From a bacterium (lineage in GTDB: Bacteria; Hydrogenedentota; Hydrogenedentia; Hydrogenedentiales; SLHB01): a stretch of 15,511 bases of DNA. Position 1 is the first letter of the stretch; each line of letters starts with the position of its first letter. Position numbers and translations under genes: made by a program. Shown piece after piece: positions 7,281-15,050 of this stretch. The DNA is taken from the NCBI GenBank assembly GCA_024231375.1, contig JAAEQP010000382.1, positions 1-15,511 on the forward strand. Direction: 5' to 3'. The notes under the pieces are model-generated. The model did no database searches, was not told where the DNA came from, and was given only the letters and a program-made list of their open reading frames with translations.

Positions 7281-9769
7281 TGATTCCTACCGCAACCATA
7301 GTGGCAGACGTCTTCCTCGTGCTGGCGGCCGTGTCGGCGCCCATGCTCGGGCTCGTTGTCCTGTTCAAGAACCCACACAATCGTACCCACCGCGCCTTCG
7401 GAGTGCTCGCGTTCAACATCATGCTGTGGACCATCGGCGTGTTGTTCATCAGCCACAGCATGATGCAGGAGTCCGCCCTGTTCTGGTTGCGCATTACCTT
7501 CTGCATCGCGTGCTTCCTGCCGGCCACCTTCTTCAACTTCATCGGCCTCTTCCCCGGGCCCCGCTTCGAGGGGCCCCGCTGGTTCAGCATATCCCTCTAC
7601 GTCGCGGCGGTGGTCCTGTCTTTCGGCGCGTTCACGGATTGGTACATCGTCGACCTGTACGTCTCCGCCGACTCCGCGCCGAGGGTCGCGTACGGTCCCG
7701 TCTTTTTCGCATTCGTCTGCTGCATCGGCACGGGCATGCTGTTCGCCTATCCCAACCTGTACAACAAACGGAAGCGGGCCGCCGGTATTGCGCGGCGCCA
7801 GATCGATCACGTCCTGCTCGGGATCATCTGCTCCACCTTCCTGGCGTCATTCACCAATGTGTTCGCCCCCGCCTTCCTCAACGTCCAGTCCCTGGAGCCT
7901 TACGGCCCCGTCTTCATGGTCCTCCTGGTGGCCTTCTTCACCTACGCCATGGTGCGGTACCACCTGCTCGACATCTGGGTCATCATCTCCCGCACCACCG
8001 TGCATGCCGTGTCCATCGGATTCGTCACCGTTACGTTCCTTGGTATGGTGTATCTCGTGCACTGGGTCTTCCAGTCCACCACCGGGCCCACCTACATCGT
8101 GCCGACCGCACTTGCCGCCCTGGTCATCGCGTTGGTGCTCCAACCCCTGCGCGAGCGAGTCGAACTCATCCTCAACCGGACCCTTCTCAAGCGCCGCTAC
8201 GACCTTGGGCGGCTCCTGGCCCGCGCCGGCAAGAACGCCGCCCGTATCGTGAAAATGGACGAGTTGCTCGAAACCGTCTGCAAGGACATCAGCGAAACCA
8301 TCGGCGTCCGGTGCATCCGTGTCCTCCTGGTGGACGAAAACGACGCCCGAGTGCTCGTGACCGAATACTCCAGCATCCCCGACGAACGGGGCACCGCCAG
8401 CCGGGCCTACGGGGCCCTGCTCGAATACGCCCGGCTCCATCCCGATCCCCTGATCCTCGAAGCCATGATCCATTCCCACATCGACGACTACAACGCGCGC
8501 ATCGTCGAGGTCCTGGCCGAATTGGACGCGTACATGTGCGTGCCCCTGCCCGCTACCTCGGGGCTCGTCGGCCTGCTCGCACTCGGTCCGAAGACCTCCC
8601 GAGACATCTACACCAGCGAGGATCTCGTGGCCTTCACGGCCATGGCCATCCCTCTTGCCACCGCCATCGAGAACAGCCGGTTGTACCGCAAGCTCGAGGA
8701 AGCCAATCTCCACCTCGCCCGCGTACTCAGCAATATGCGCGGCGCCGTCGTGGCCGTGAAAACCGACGGAACCATCACCACGACCAACGACGCGGCCACC
8801 GAGATTCTGGGCCCCCTTTCCCTGGGCCAACACATGGACAAGCTCACCCCCGCCGTGGCAGGCATCCTGCAACAGACCCTCGACCAGCGGCGCGGACTCC
8901 GCGACCTGGAAACCGTGATCGAGGGACCGGAAGGCGAACCTCTGCCGGTGGTCATGTCCTCTTCATGCCTAACCACCAGCGGTGACGAACTCACCGGCGC
9001 CATGGTCATGATATACGACCTCACCCAGGTCAAACGCCTGGAACGCAACGTCCAGCGGGCCCATCGCCTGTCGTCCATCGGAACCCTGGCCGCGGGCATG
9101 GCCCACGAGATCAAGAATCCCTTAGTGTCGATCAAGACCTTTTCACAGTTACTGCCTGCGCGGTATGAGGACCTCGATTTCCGGAATACCTTTACCGAGG
9201 TCGTGCCAAACGAGGTGGAGCGCATTGATTCCATCGTCTCTCGCCTGCTGGATTTCGCCCGTCCGAAGCCCGTGAGTTTCGCGCCGCAGGACCTTCGTGC
9301 TATTATAGAAGAGGTGTTGTTGCTCGTGGAGAACCAGACTCGGAAGCAGAGCATCCGCGTTGAGACCGGATTTCCCGAAGAGGGGGTTGATGTATTCGGG
9401 GATGAACAGCAACTCCATCAGGTCTTCCTGAATCTGGTCTTGAACGCCATCGATGCAATGCGGCAGACTGATGAGGGGGTCCTGCGGATAGATGTGGGTT
9501 TGGATCGGATGTACCTCCGGCGCAACGGATCTCCTCCCTTGGTGATGGACTGTGTGAAGGTCGCCGTGACCGACAGCGGAATTGGCATCGGGCCCGATGG
9601 GCTCGACCGCGTCTTCACCCCGTTCTTCACGACCAAGGAGACCGGCACCGGACTCGGGCTTGCCGTTGTTCACGGCATTGTGACGGAACACGGGGGAGAG
9701 GTGGACGTGCGGAGCGCCGCGAACCAAGGCACCACGTTCACCGTAAGCCTCCCCATGTCGAAGCCTTGA
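7280..9769 (+). CDS. Membrane sensor histidine kinase (7TM-type N-terminus, GAF-like, PAS, HisKA, HATPase)
   Basis: This 829-residue kinase starts with about nine hydrophobic segments (roughly 6-28, 40-59, 68-92, 102-120, 136-157, 176-198, 208-226, 240-264, 271-289), resembling the histidine-kinase N-terminal 7TM domain plus two more helices. A GAF-like region (about 320-470) and a PAS-like region (about 478-585) follow. The H-box MAHEIKNPL gives the phospho-acceptor His609. The ATPase part has the N-box LNLVLNAIDAM (717-727), DSGIGIG (765-771), and FFTTKETGTGLGL (782-794). All catalytic landmarks are present, so it should autophosphorylate and pass phosphate to the NtrC-type regulator at 11691. 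The layout recalls PrsK of exopolysaccharide/PEP-CTERM systems, but no such genes are near. Its start overlaps the ketosynthase stop. GC falls to about 50% over about 9121-9480, inside the H-box-to-ATPase region. Confidence 0.92.
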   Translation: MIPTATIVADVFLVLAAVSAPMLGLVVLFKNPHNRTHRAFGVLAFNIMLWTIGVLFISHSMMQESALFWLRITFCIACFLPATFFNFIGLFPGPRFEGPRWFSISLYVAAVVLSFGAFTDWYIVDLYVSADSAPRVAYGPVFFAFVCCIGTGMLFAYPNLYNKRKRAAGIARRQIDHVLLGIICSTFLASFTNVFAPAFLNVQSLEPYGPVFMVLLVAFFTYAMVRYHLLDIWVIISRTTVHAVSIGFVTVTFLGMVYLVHWVFQSTTGPTYIVPTALAALVIALVLQPLRERVELILNRTLLKRRYDLGRLLARAGKNAARIVKMDELLETVCKDISETIGVRCIRVLLVDENDARVLVTEYSSIPDERGTASRAYGALLEYARLHPDPLILEAMIHSHIDDYNARIVEVLAELDAYMCVPLPATSGLVGLLALGPKTSRDIYTSEDLVAFTAMAIPLATAIENSRLYRKLEEANLHLARVLSNMRGAVVAVKTDGTITTTNDAATEILGPLSLGQHMDKLTPAVAGILQQTLDQRRGLRDLETVIEGPEGEPLPVVMSSSCLTTSGDELTGAMVMIYDLTQVKRLERNVQRAHRLSSIGTLAAGMAHEIKNPLVSIKTFSQLLPARYEDLDFRNTFTEVVPNEVERIDSIVSRLLDFARPKPVSFAPQDLRAIIEEVLLLVENQTRKQSIRVETGFPEEGVDVFGDEQQLHQVFLNLVLNAIDAMRQTDEGVLRIDVGLDRMYLRRNGSPPLVMDCVKVAVTDSGIGIGPDGLDRVFTPFFTTKETGTGLGLAVVHGIVTEHGGEVDVRSAANQGTTFTVSLPMSKP

Positions 9770-9796
9770 AGCAGTACATGAGGGTCTCATAGCGAA

Positions 9797-11713
9797 ATGA
9801 ATATCTTGCTCGTCATAGCCGAAGAGCGCGCGGTTCGCGAGTCGCTTCGGGCAGTCGTTCCCGAGAACGATCTGATCCTCTTCGAGCGCACCGTGGCCGA
9901 TGCCGTGCGGCGCCTCATCGCGATTAAGGCCGACGCCCTGATCGTGGACGACACCGCGAGTCTGGGCCGGAAAGCCGTGACCCAGCTCTCCGAGTCCGCG
10001 CCCGGGATCCCCATCCTCGCGTTGTCCGCCCGCAACGACCCCGAAACCCTGGCCGGCTTCAACCTCTCCGGGTCCAGCGCCGTTATCGTCAAGCCGTTCT
10101 CATGCGACGATTTGCGGAACGCCCTCGACCGCGTCCTTGGCGTCAAAGAACCCAAGGTGGAGCCCTCGCACCGCGAATCCCACGACGCACCCCAGGCCGC
10201 GGCCATCAGCCAGCATCGGACCGCCCTGCGTTGGTTGAGCCGGACCGCAAGCCAGATCCGCGATCCCCAGAGCATTGGACAAAGCCTCATCGACTCGGTT
10301 ACCGACATTTTCGATCCCGTACGCAGCGCCTTTCTACTCGAAGAGGGCGGTGTATTCAGGGTCGCGGCCTCCCACGGCATCGCGCCCACCGTGGGCGCAT
10401 CGGTGCGGCTCACCTTCGCCACCGGGCTCATGCGCTGGTTCGAAGTCAACACGTGTCTCACCGACCGGGCCACGAACCCGGATCCCGAGGCCGTGAAGGA
10501 AATGCACGTACTCGGCGCATACATGGCCGCGCCCGTGCTGTACCGCGGTCGGGTCAGCGGCGCCATTCTCGTCGGCGAAAACGCCGCCGGGCGCGAGTAC
10601 ACCCTCGAAGAACGCGAACTGCTGTCCACCGTGGCCCGATGCGTGGCCATCTCACTCGAGAACGCACAGCTCTACCAGAACCTGTCGCAGCAACAGGGCC
10701 GAATGAGCACCTTGCTCGACAACATGACCGCCGCCGTGGTCGTCATCGACGCCAACAAGACCGTGTCTATGATGAACCAGGCCGCCGAGCGGGTCTTGCA
10801 GTTGCGTGCCCAAGACCTCCTGGGCCGTAGCGTTCAGAAACTGGGGTCCGGGTTTGCCGACGTGGCCCTCCGGACCCTGTCCGACGGAAAACCCCGGTTG
10901 CGCCAGGAAGTCCACGATGCCGCCATCGACGCGACCCTCGGGCTCAGCGCCGCCGTCATCGACGGCGAAGGCGTGGCCGTTATCTTCTCCAAACTGCCCG
11001 AGCAACGCGCCGACGCCGAAGACATCGCCTACAGCCCCTTCTGGGAGTTCCTGGCGTCGCGGGTGGCGCAGGAGATCAAGAACCCTCTCGTGGCGGTCAA
11101 CACCTTCGCCCAACTCCTGCCGCAGAAATACGAATCCGAAGACTTCCGCGACGCCTTTGGCGAGGTCGTCCAGAAGGAAGTGGGCCGCATAAACCGGGTT
11201 GTGGAGACCCTGTTCGAGTTCGCACGCCATCCGCGCCTCATGCTCCAGCGCCAGAGCATGAACGACACCGTGACCAGCGTGGTGGGATCCTTCGAAGCGG
11301 AACTGCGCGAACGGTCCATCGAGCTGGAAACCGAACTCGATCCGGCATTGCCCGAGACCAAACTCGACGCGGAATTCTTCACCCAGGCCCTCAACAACAT
11401 TGTGCAGAACTCCGTTGACGCCATGCCTGCCGGCGGCCGGCTGCGCGTGCAGACCCGCAAGAGAGAAGACGTATGCGAGGTTGTCGTGTCCGACACCGGG
11501 TCCGGCGTGTCCGAACAGGACGCGCCCATGATATTCGCGCCCTTCTTCAGCACCAAAGAGCAGGGGATGGGCCTTGGCCTCACCATTGCCAGCCGTATTG
11601 CACAGCAGCACGACGGCGAACTTGCACTCGAATCCAACAGCGATGACGGAACGTCTTTCTCGATCCGTCTGCCCATCACGGAAGTGACAGATGCCCACCG
11701 TTCTAGCGATTGA
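9797..11713 (+). CDS. Soluble histidine-kinase-like protein lacking the phospho-acceptor His (REC-like, GAF, PAS, HisKA, HATPase)
   Basis: The 638-residue protein has no membrane segment. Residues 1-115 resemble a receiver domain, with Asp51/Asp52 (LIVDD), Ser77 and Lys99 (VIVKPF), but the acidic pair near the N-terminus is Ile7-Ala8, so Mg2+ binding and phosphorylation are doubtful. A GAF domain (about 140-292) and a PAS domain (about 303-395) follow. The H-box reads VAQEIKNPL: Gln425 (CAG at 11069-11071) stands where the first kinase has His609. Glu426 and Asn429, which match the residues needed for phosphatase activity in HisKA kinases, remain. The ATPase motifs are intact (N-box Asn537 in NNIVQNSVDAM, DTGSGV, FFSTKEQGMGLGL). 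The two kinases are close paralogues through the dimer helices, for example IKNPLVAVNTFAQLLPQKY here and IKNPLVSIKTFSQLLPARY there. Probable role: partner or phosphatase for the first kinase and the regulator. Confidence 0.9.
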   Translation: MNILLVIAEERAVRESLRAVVPENDLILFERTVADAVRRLIAIKADALIVDDTASLGRKAVTQLSESAPGIPILALSARNDPETLAGFNLSGSSAVIVKPFSCDDLRNALDRVLGVKEPKVEPSHRESHDAPQAAAISQHRTALRWLSRTASQIRDPQSIGQSLIDSVTDIFDPVRSAFLLEEGGVFRVAASHGIAPTVGASVRLTFATGLMRWFEVNTCLTDRATNPDPEAVKEMHVLGAYMAAPVLYRGRVSGAILVGENAAGREYTLEERELLSTVARCVAISLENAQLYQNLSQQQGRMSTLLDNMTAAVVVIDANKTVSMMNQAAERVLQLRAQDLLGRSVQKLGSGFADVALRTLSDGKPRLRQEVHDAAIDATLGLSAAVIDGEGVAVIFSKLPEQRADAEDIAYSPFWEFLASRVAQEIKNPLVAVNTFAQLLPQKYESEDFRDAFGEVVQKEVGRINRVVETLFEFARHPRLMLQRQSMNDTVTSVVGSFEAELRERSIELETELDPALPETKLDAEFFTQALNNIVQNSVDAMPAGGRLRVQTRKREDVCEVVVSDTGSGVSEQDAPMIFAPFFSTKEQGMGLGLTIASRIAQQHDGELALESNSDDGTSFSIRLPITEVTDAHRSSD

Positions 11714-13070
11714 CGACGAAAACAGCGTCCGGGAAGCCTACCGCGTCATCCTCTCCGATCAGTACCATGTGCTGGTCGCGGAAGACGGCCCTACCGGCCT
11801 GAAGATGCTCGAGGACAACCACGTGGATCTCGTGTTGTTGGACCTCGTCATGCCCAAAATGGGGGGCATGGAAGTGCTTCAGGAGGTCGGCCGCACCGAT
11901 CCCGGCCTTCCGGTCCTGGTCGTCACGGCCAGCAAATCCGTGTCCACCGCCGTCGAAGCCATGAAGCACGGCGCTCGCGAGTACATTATCAAGCCGTTTG
12001 ACGTCGACGAAATCCGCATTCCCATCTCCCGCACCCTCGAGGAAGAGAAGAACCGGCGCGAACTGAAGGTGCTCCGCAAGGCCGACGCGAAAGGCTTCGA
12101 GGCCATCATCGGCGAGAGTCCGGCCCTCATGGAGGCCCTGGCCATCGCCAAACGCGCCATGGAAGTCGATGCAACCGTGCTCGTCACGGGCGAGAGCGGC
12201 ACCGGTAAGGATCTGCTTGCCCGCGCTATCCACCACGGTGGCGCGCGTAGCAACGAAGCCTTTGTGCCCGTATCCTGCTGCGCCATCCCGTCGCAGCTCG
12301 TGGAAAGCGAACTGTTCGGTCACGAGAAGGGCGCCTTCACCGGCGCCATCGAGAAAAGCATCGGCAAAGTCCAGATCGCCGACAAAGGCACCCTCTTCCT
12401 CGACGAGCTTGGCGAGATGCCCCTTGACGCCCAGGCCAAGTTGCTGCGCGTGGTCCAGAACGGCCAGTTCTACGCGGTAGGGAGTACCAAGGTCATCGAG
12501 GTGGACGTCCGATTCGTGTGCGCCACCAATCGCGACTTGAAGGAATGCGTGAGCGACGGAACCTTCCGTGAAGACCTCTTCTATCGCATCAACGTCATTC
12601 CCATCGAGATGCCGCCACTGCGCAAGCGCCGCGAAGACGTGCCCCTGCTGGTGGCCCACTTCGTAGAGAAACACGTCCCTCGCATCGGTGCGCACACCAA
12701 GGAATTCGCGCCCGCCGCCCTCAGCCGGATGGCATCCTATTCATGGCCCGGAAACGTGCGCGAGTTCGAGAACGTCATCCAGCGCGTGTTGGTGCACCAC
12801 CACCGTGAACGCGTCATCGGACCGGATCATCTCAAGGGCATCCTGCCTTCCGAGACCGAGGAGGAGGCCGGAGCCAGTCTCGCCGAATTCGAAGGGCTGC
12901 CCCTCGAAGAGGCTACGACGCGGATGGAACGGCACCTCATCCAGCGTGCTCTCGAACAATGCGACTACGTCCAGTCCCGCACAGCGGACATGCTCGGCAC
13001 CACGCGCCGCATCCTCAAGTACAAGATGGACCAACTGGCCATCGCTGCTAAACCTCAGGGCGACGAGTAG
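11691..13070 (+). CDS. Sigma-54-dependent response regulator, NtrC family
   Basis: The 459-residue protein has a receiver domain (1-120) with intact acidic residues Asp8/Asp9, phospho-acceptor Asp51 (LLDLVMPKMGG), Thr79 and Lys101. The AAA+ domain (about 137-370) has Walker A GESGTGKD (167-174), the sigma-54 contact loop GAFTGA (214-219), Walker B TLFLDE (234-239) and the segment SWPGNVREFENV (351-362). A Fis-type helix-turn-helix closes the protein (about 405-450, SRTADMLGTTRRILKYKMDQL). It activates sigma-54 RNA polymerase after phosphorylation. Its ATG lies 23 bases inside the end of the kinase-like gene, after GGAAG, so expression is coupled to both kinases. No -24/-12 promoter was found in the window, so its targets are unknown. 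Confidence 0.95.
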   Translation: MPTVLAIDDENSVREAYRVILSDQYHVLVAEDGPTGLKMLEDNHVDLVLLDLVMPKMGGMEVLQEVGRTDPGLPVLVVTASKSVSTAVEAMKHGAREYIIKPFDVDEIRIPISRTLEEEKNRRELKVLRKADAKGFEAIIGESPALMEALAIAKRAMEVDATVLVTGESGTGKDLLARAIHHGGARSNEAFVPVSCCAIPSQLVESELFGHEKGAFTGAIEKSIGKVQIADKGTLFLDELGEMPLDAQAKLLRVVQNGQFYAVGSTKVIEVDVRFVCATNRDLKECVSDGTFREDLFYRINVIPIEMPPLRKRREDVPLLVAHFVEKHVPRIGAHTKEFAPAALSRMASYSWPGNVREFENVIQRVLVHHHRERVIGPDHLKGILPSETEEEAGASLAEFEGLPLEEATTRMERHLIQRALEQCDYVQSRTADMLGTTRRILKYKMDQLAIAAKPQGDE

Positions 13071-13087
13071 GTCTGAAGGACCAGCCT

Positions 13088-13957
13088 ATGCCGCTCCCAC
13101 GTACCACATTCAGAACGCTGTTCTTCGCGGGTGTCCTGTGTGTGCTCGCCGCCGCCGCCCTGTCCCAGCCACAAATCGGTCTCGTGTACCGCGCCGACCG
13201 GGCAACCAAATTCCGCGCGGGCGAGTTGCCGTTGCAGCGGTGCCGGTCGGCCCTGGAGGAGAACGGCGCCGAGGTCGTGCCGCTGACCATTCTCGATGGT
13301 TGGAACGATCTCAACGAGGCCCTCCTCGAGATCGACGGACTACTCGTGCCGGGTGGCGGCGACGTGGACCCCAAGTTCTACAGCGAAGCGCCTCACGAAA
13401 CGTTGGCTGGCGTAGATGCCGAACTGGACCGATTCGAGTTCTTCCTCCTCGACAACGCCTTGTCGCGGGACCTTCCGGTGCTCGGCATATGCAGAGGACA
13501 CCAGGTGCTGAACGTGTTCTTGGGCGGCTCACTGGTTCAGGACATCCCGAGTCAGATCGCCACCGAAGGACCGGTCATCCACCGCTATCCGAAGGATTCG
13601 ACGGTCCCTCGCGAGCATTCCGTATCCATTGAGGAAGGCACCATTCTTCACAATGTGTTAGGATCGTCTCGGGTAGTGGTGAGCACCTATCACCATCAAG
13701 CCGTGAAGACCCTCGGCCGTGGCTTGCTAGTCACCGCGCGGTCCGACGACGGCGTCGTCGAAGGAATCGAGTGTCCCGAAGCCGCGTTTGTGGTGGGGGT
13801 GCAGTTTCATCCGGAACGACAGCGCGCCGATGAGCGATTCGATGCGCTGTTCCGGCGTTTCGTTGAAGAGGCCGCGCGCGCGGCCGGTACGCAGAACCGG
13901 TCCGAGTCCGCTGAGGACGAGGACCAGACAGCACGTGAACAGGAGTCCGCACAATGA
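13088..13957 (+). CDS. Class I glutamine amidotransferase, PuuD/peptidase C26-like, with signal peptide
   Basis: This 289-residue protein matches the gamma-glutamyl hydrolase group. The nucleophile elbow LGICRGHQVLN (132-142) gives Cys135, and VGVQFHPE (236-243) gives His241 and Glu243, a complete triad. The PGGGDVDPKFY segment (88-98) and the STYHHQAVKTLGRGL segment (199-213) are typical of PuuD-type proteins, which release glutamate from gamma-glutamyl compounds. The unusual part is the N-terminus: residues 1-26 (MPLPRTTFRTLFFAGVLCVL then AAAALS) form a signal peptide with likely cleavage at ALS|QPQ, while most PuuD proteins are cytoplasmic. GAAGGA lies before the ATG. The acidic tail (about 255-289) looks disordered. 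It overlaps the downstream kinase by 4 bases. The substrate is unknown; a periplasmic gamma-glutamyl hydrolase is the best guess. Confidence 0.85.
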   Translation: MPLPRTTFRTLFFAGVLCVLAAAALSQPQIGLVYRADRATKFRAGELPLQRCRSALEENGAEVVPLTILDGWNDLNEALLEIDGLLVPGGGDVDPKFYSEAPHETLAGVDAELDRFEFFLLDNALSRDLPVLGICRGHQVLNVFLGGSLVQDIPSQIATEGPVIHRYPKDSTVPREHSVSIEEGTILHNVLGSSRVVVSTYHHQAVKTLGRGLLVTARSDDGVVEGIECPEAAFVVGVQFHPERQRADERFDALFRRFVEEAARAAGTQNRSESAEDEDQTAREQESAQ

Positions 13958-14850
13958 GCCTGACAGTCGTCGGATCGGTGGCGTTGGATACGGTCGAAAC
14001 CCCCTGGGGCCGCAACGATGAAGGACTCGGCGGCGCAGCCACCTTCTTCTCTCTGGCCGCGGCGAACTACGGTCCCGTCAACCTGATCGGCATCGTGGGC
14101 GAGGATTTTCCCGCCGAACACGTCCAGTTGCTGGAAGGGAAAGGCATCAATCTCGACGGTCTCGAACGGGCCGAAGGCAAGACCTTCCGCTGGACCGGGA
14201 AGTACCACGCCGACGTGAACCTCCGCGACACCCTCGACACCCAGTTGAACGTGTTCGAGCATTTCCATCCCAAACTGCCCGAGGCCGCAGGGGAGGCGCC
14301 GTACCTGTTCCTGGGCAACATCCATCCGTCCCTGCAGATGGAAGTGTTTGAGCAGACGTCCGCCAAGTTCGTGGCCCTCGACACCATGAACCTGTGGATT
14401 GATATCGCCTTGGACGATCTGAAAGCCGTGCTTGAGCGCATCGACTGCATCATCATCAACGACTCCGAAGTGAAAGACCTCACCGGCGAGAGCAACCTTG
14501 TGAAAGGCGCGAACGCCGTGAAGGATCTCGGGCCCCGCATCGTGGTGGTGAAGAAGGGCGAGCATGGATGCCTGCTGTTCAGCGAGGACGACGTGTTCAG
14601 CGCGCCTGCGTTGCCCATGGCCGACGTCGTCGACCCCACCGGCGCGGGCGACACCTTCGCCGGCGGTTTCATGGGCTACATCGCCAGCAAAGACGCATCC
14701 GACTCAGACACCCTGCGCCAAGCCGTTGTACACGGCAGCGTCGTGGCGTCGTATACCTGTGAGAAGTTCGGCCCCGACCGCCTCGCTGAAATCGGCACCG
14801 CCGACATTGCGTCCCGCTTCGACGAATTCAAGCGGCTGGCGGCGTTCTAG
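13954..14850 (+). CDS. PfkB/ribokinase-family carbohydrate kinase
   Basis: The 298-residue product has PfkB landmarks. The N-terminal GG motif lies in DEGLGGAATFFSLAAANYG (22-40). The C-terminal signature VVDPTGAGDTFAGGFMGY (225-242) supplies the anion hole and the catalytic base Asp233. The segment IINDSEVKDLTGE (167-179) matches the family I-x-N-x-x-E pattern, and VVVKKGEHGC (197-206) is the usual strand before the lid. The family phosphorylates sugars, nucleosides or related hydroxyl groups with ATP; neither the sequence nor the neighbours fix the substrate here. The start ATG shares 4 bases with the amidotransferase stop (ATGA), so the two are probably translated together although their reactions are not obviously linked. 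The gene ends about 23 bases before a dispersed palindrome. Confidence 0.88.
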   Translation: MSLTVVGSVALDTVETPWGRNDEGLGGAATFFSLAAANYGPVNLIGIVGEDFPAEHVQLLEGKGINLDGLERAEGKTFRWTGKYHADVNLRDTLDTQLNVFEHFHPKLPEAAGEAPYLFLGNIHPSLQMEVFEQTSAKFVALDTMNLWIDIALDDLKAVLERIDCIIINDSEVKDLTGESNLVKGANAVKDLGPRIVVVKKGEHGCLLFSEDDVFSAPALPMADVVDPTGAGDTFAGGFMGYIASKDASDSDTLRQAVVHGSVVASYTCEKFGPDRLAEIGTADIASRFDEFKRLAAF

Positions 14851-14873
14851 CACCCAGGCGACCCAAACCAAAG

Positions 14874-14962
14874 CCCGTCATTCTGAGCGCCAGTGAAGAA
14901 TCTCGTTCACCCGGCGATTGTTCTGGAGTGCGAGATGCTTCGCTCACGCTCAGCATGACGGG
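14874..14962. repeat. Dispersed imperfect palindrome
   Basis: The outer arms 14874-14889 and 14947-14962 are complementary at 15 of 16 positions. The inner arms, GAAGAATCTCG and CGAGATGCTTC, are complementary at 10 of 11, and an unpaired centre lies between them. The 89-base unit resembles the widespread intergenic palindromes that begin with GTCATTCTGAGCG. A half copy lies at 1-29. It sits just after the PfkB gene and may act as a transcript end. Confidence 0.7.
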
Positions 14963-15007
14963 GTAGGGCTCCGCGCGATCGCTCGGTTCACGGCCTCGTC
15001 TTCCCCA

Positions 15008-15050
15008 CTCTCCCACTGGGAGAGGGTTGGGGTGAGGGTTCCCCCTCACC
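15008..15050. terminator. Tandem hairpins between convergent genes (possible bidirectional terminator)
   Basis: Hairpin 1 pairs CTCTCCC (15008-15014) with GGGAGAG (15018-15024) around ACT. Hairpin 2 pairs GGTGAGGG (15031-15038) with CCCTCACC (15043-15050) around TTCC and covers the stop codon of the minus-strand gene. The order of motifs (CCCTCACCCCAACCCTCTCCC read on the minus strand) is a repeat type seen in many GC-rich genomes. There is no T-run, so the terminator role is inferred from the convergent position. Confidence 0.45.

Noticed and set aside
7426..8985. A 519-codon plus-strand frame inside the sensor kinase gene
   Set aside because: It is rich in Arg, Pro and His with no domain pattern, while the kinase frame has clear membrane, GAF and HisKA motifs. 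It is a shifted-frame shadow.
7280..13070. PrsK/PrsR-type exopolysaccharide signalling system
   Set aside because: The kinase architecture is similar, but no exosortase, PEP-CTERM or polysaccharide synthesis gene lies in the window, so a specific name is not supported.
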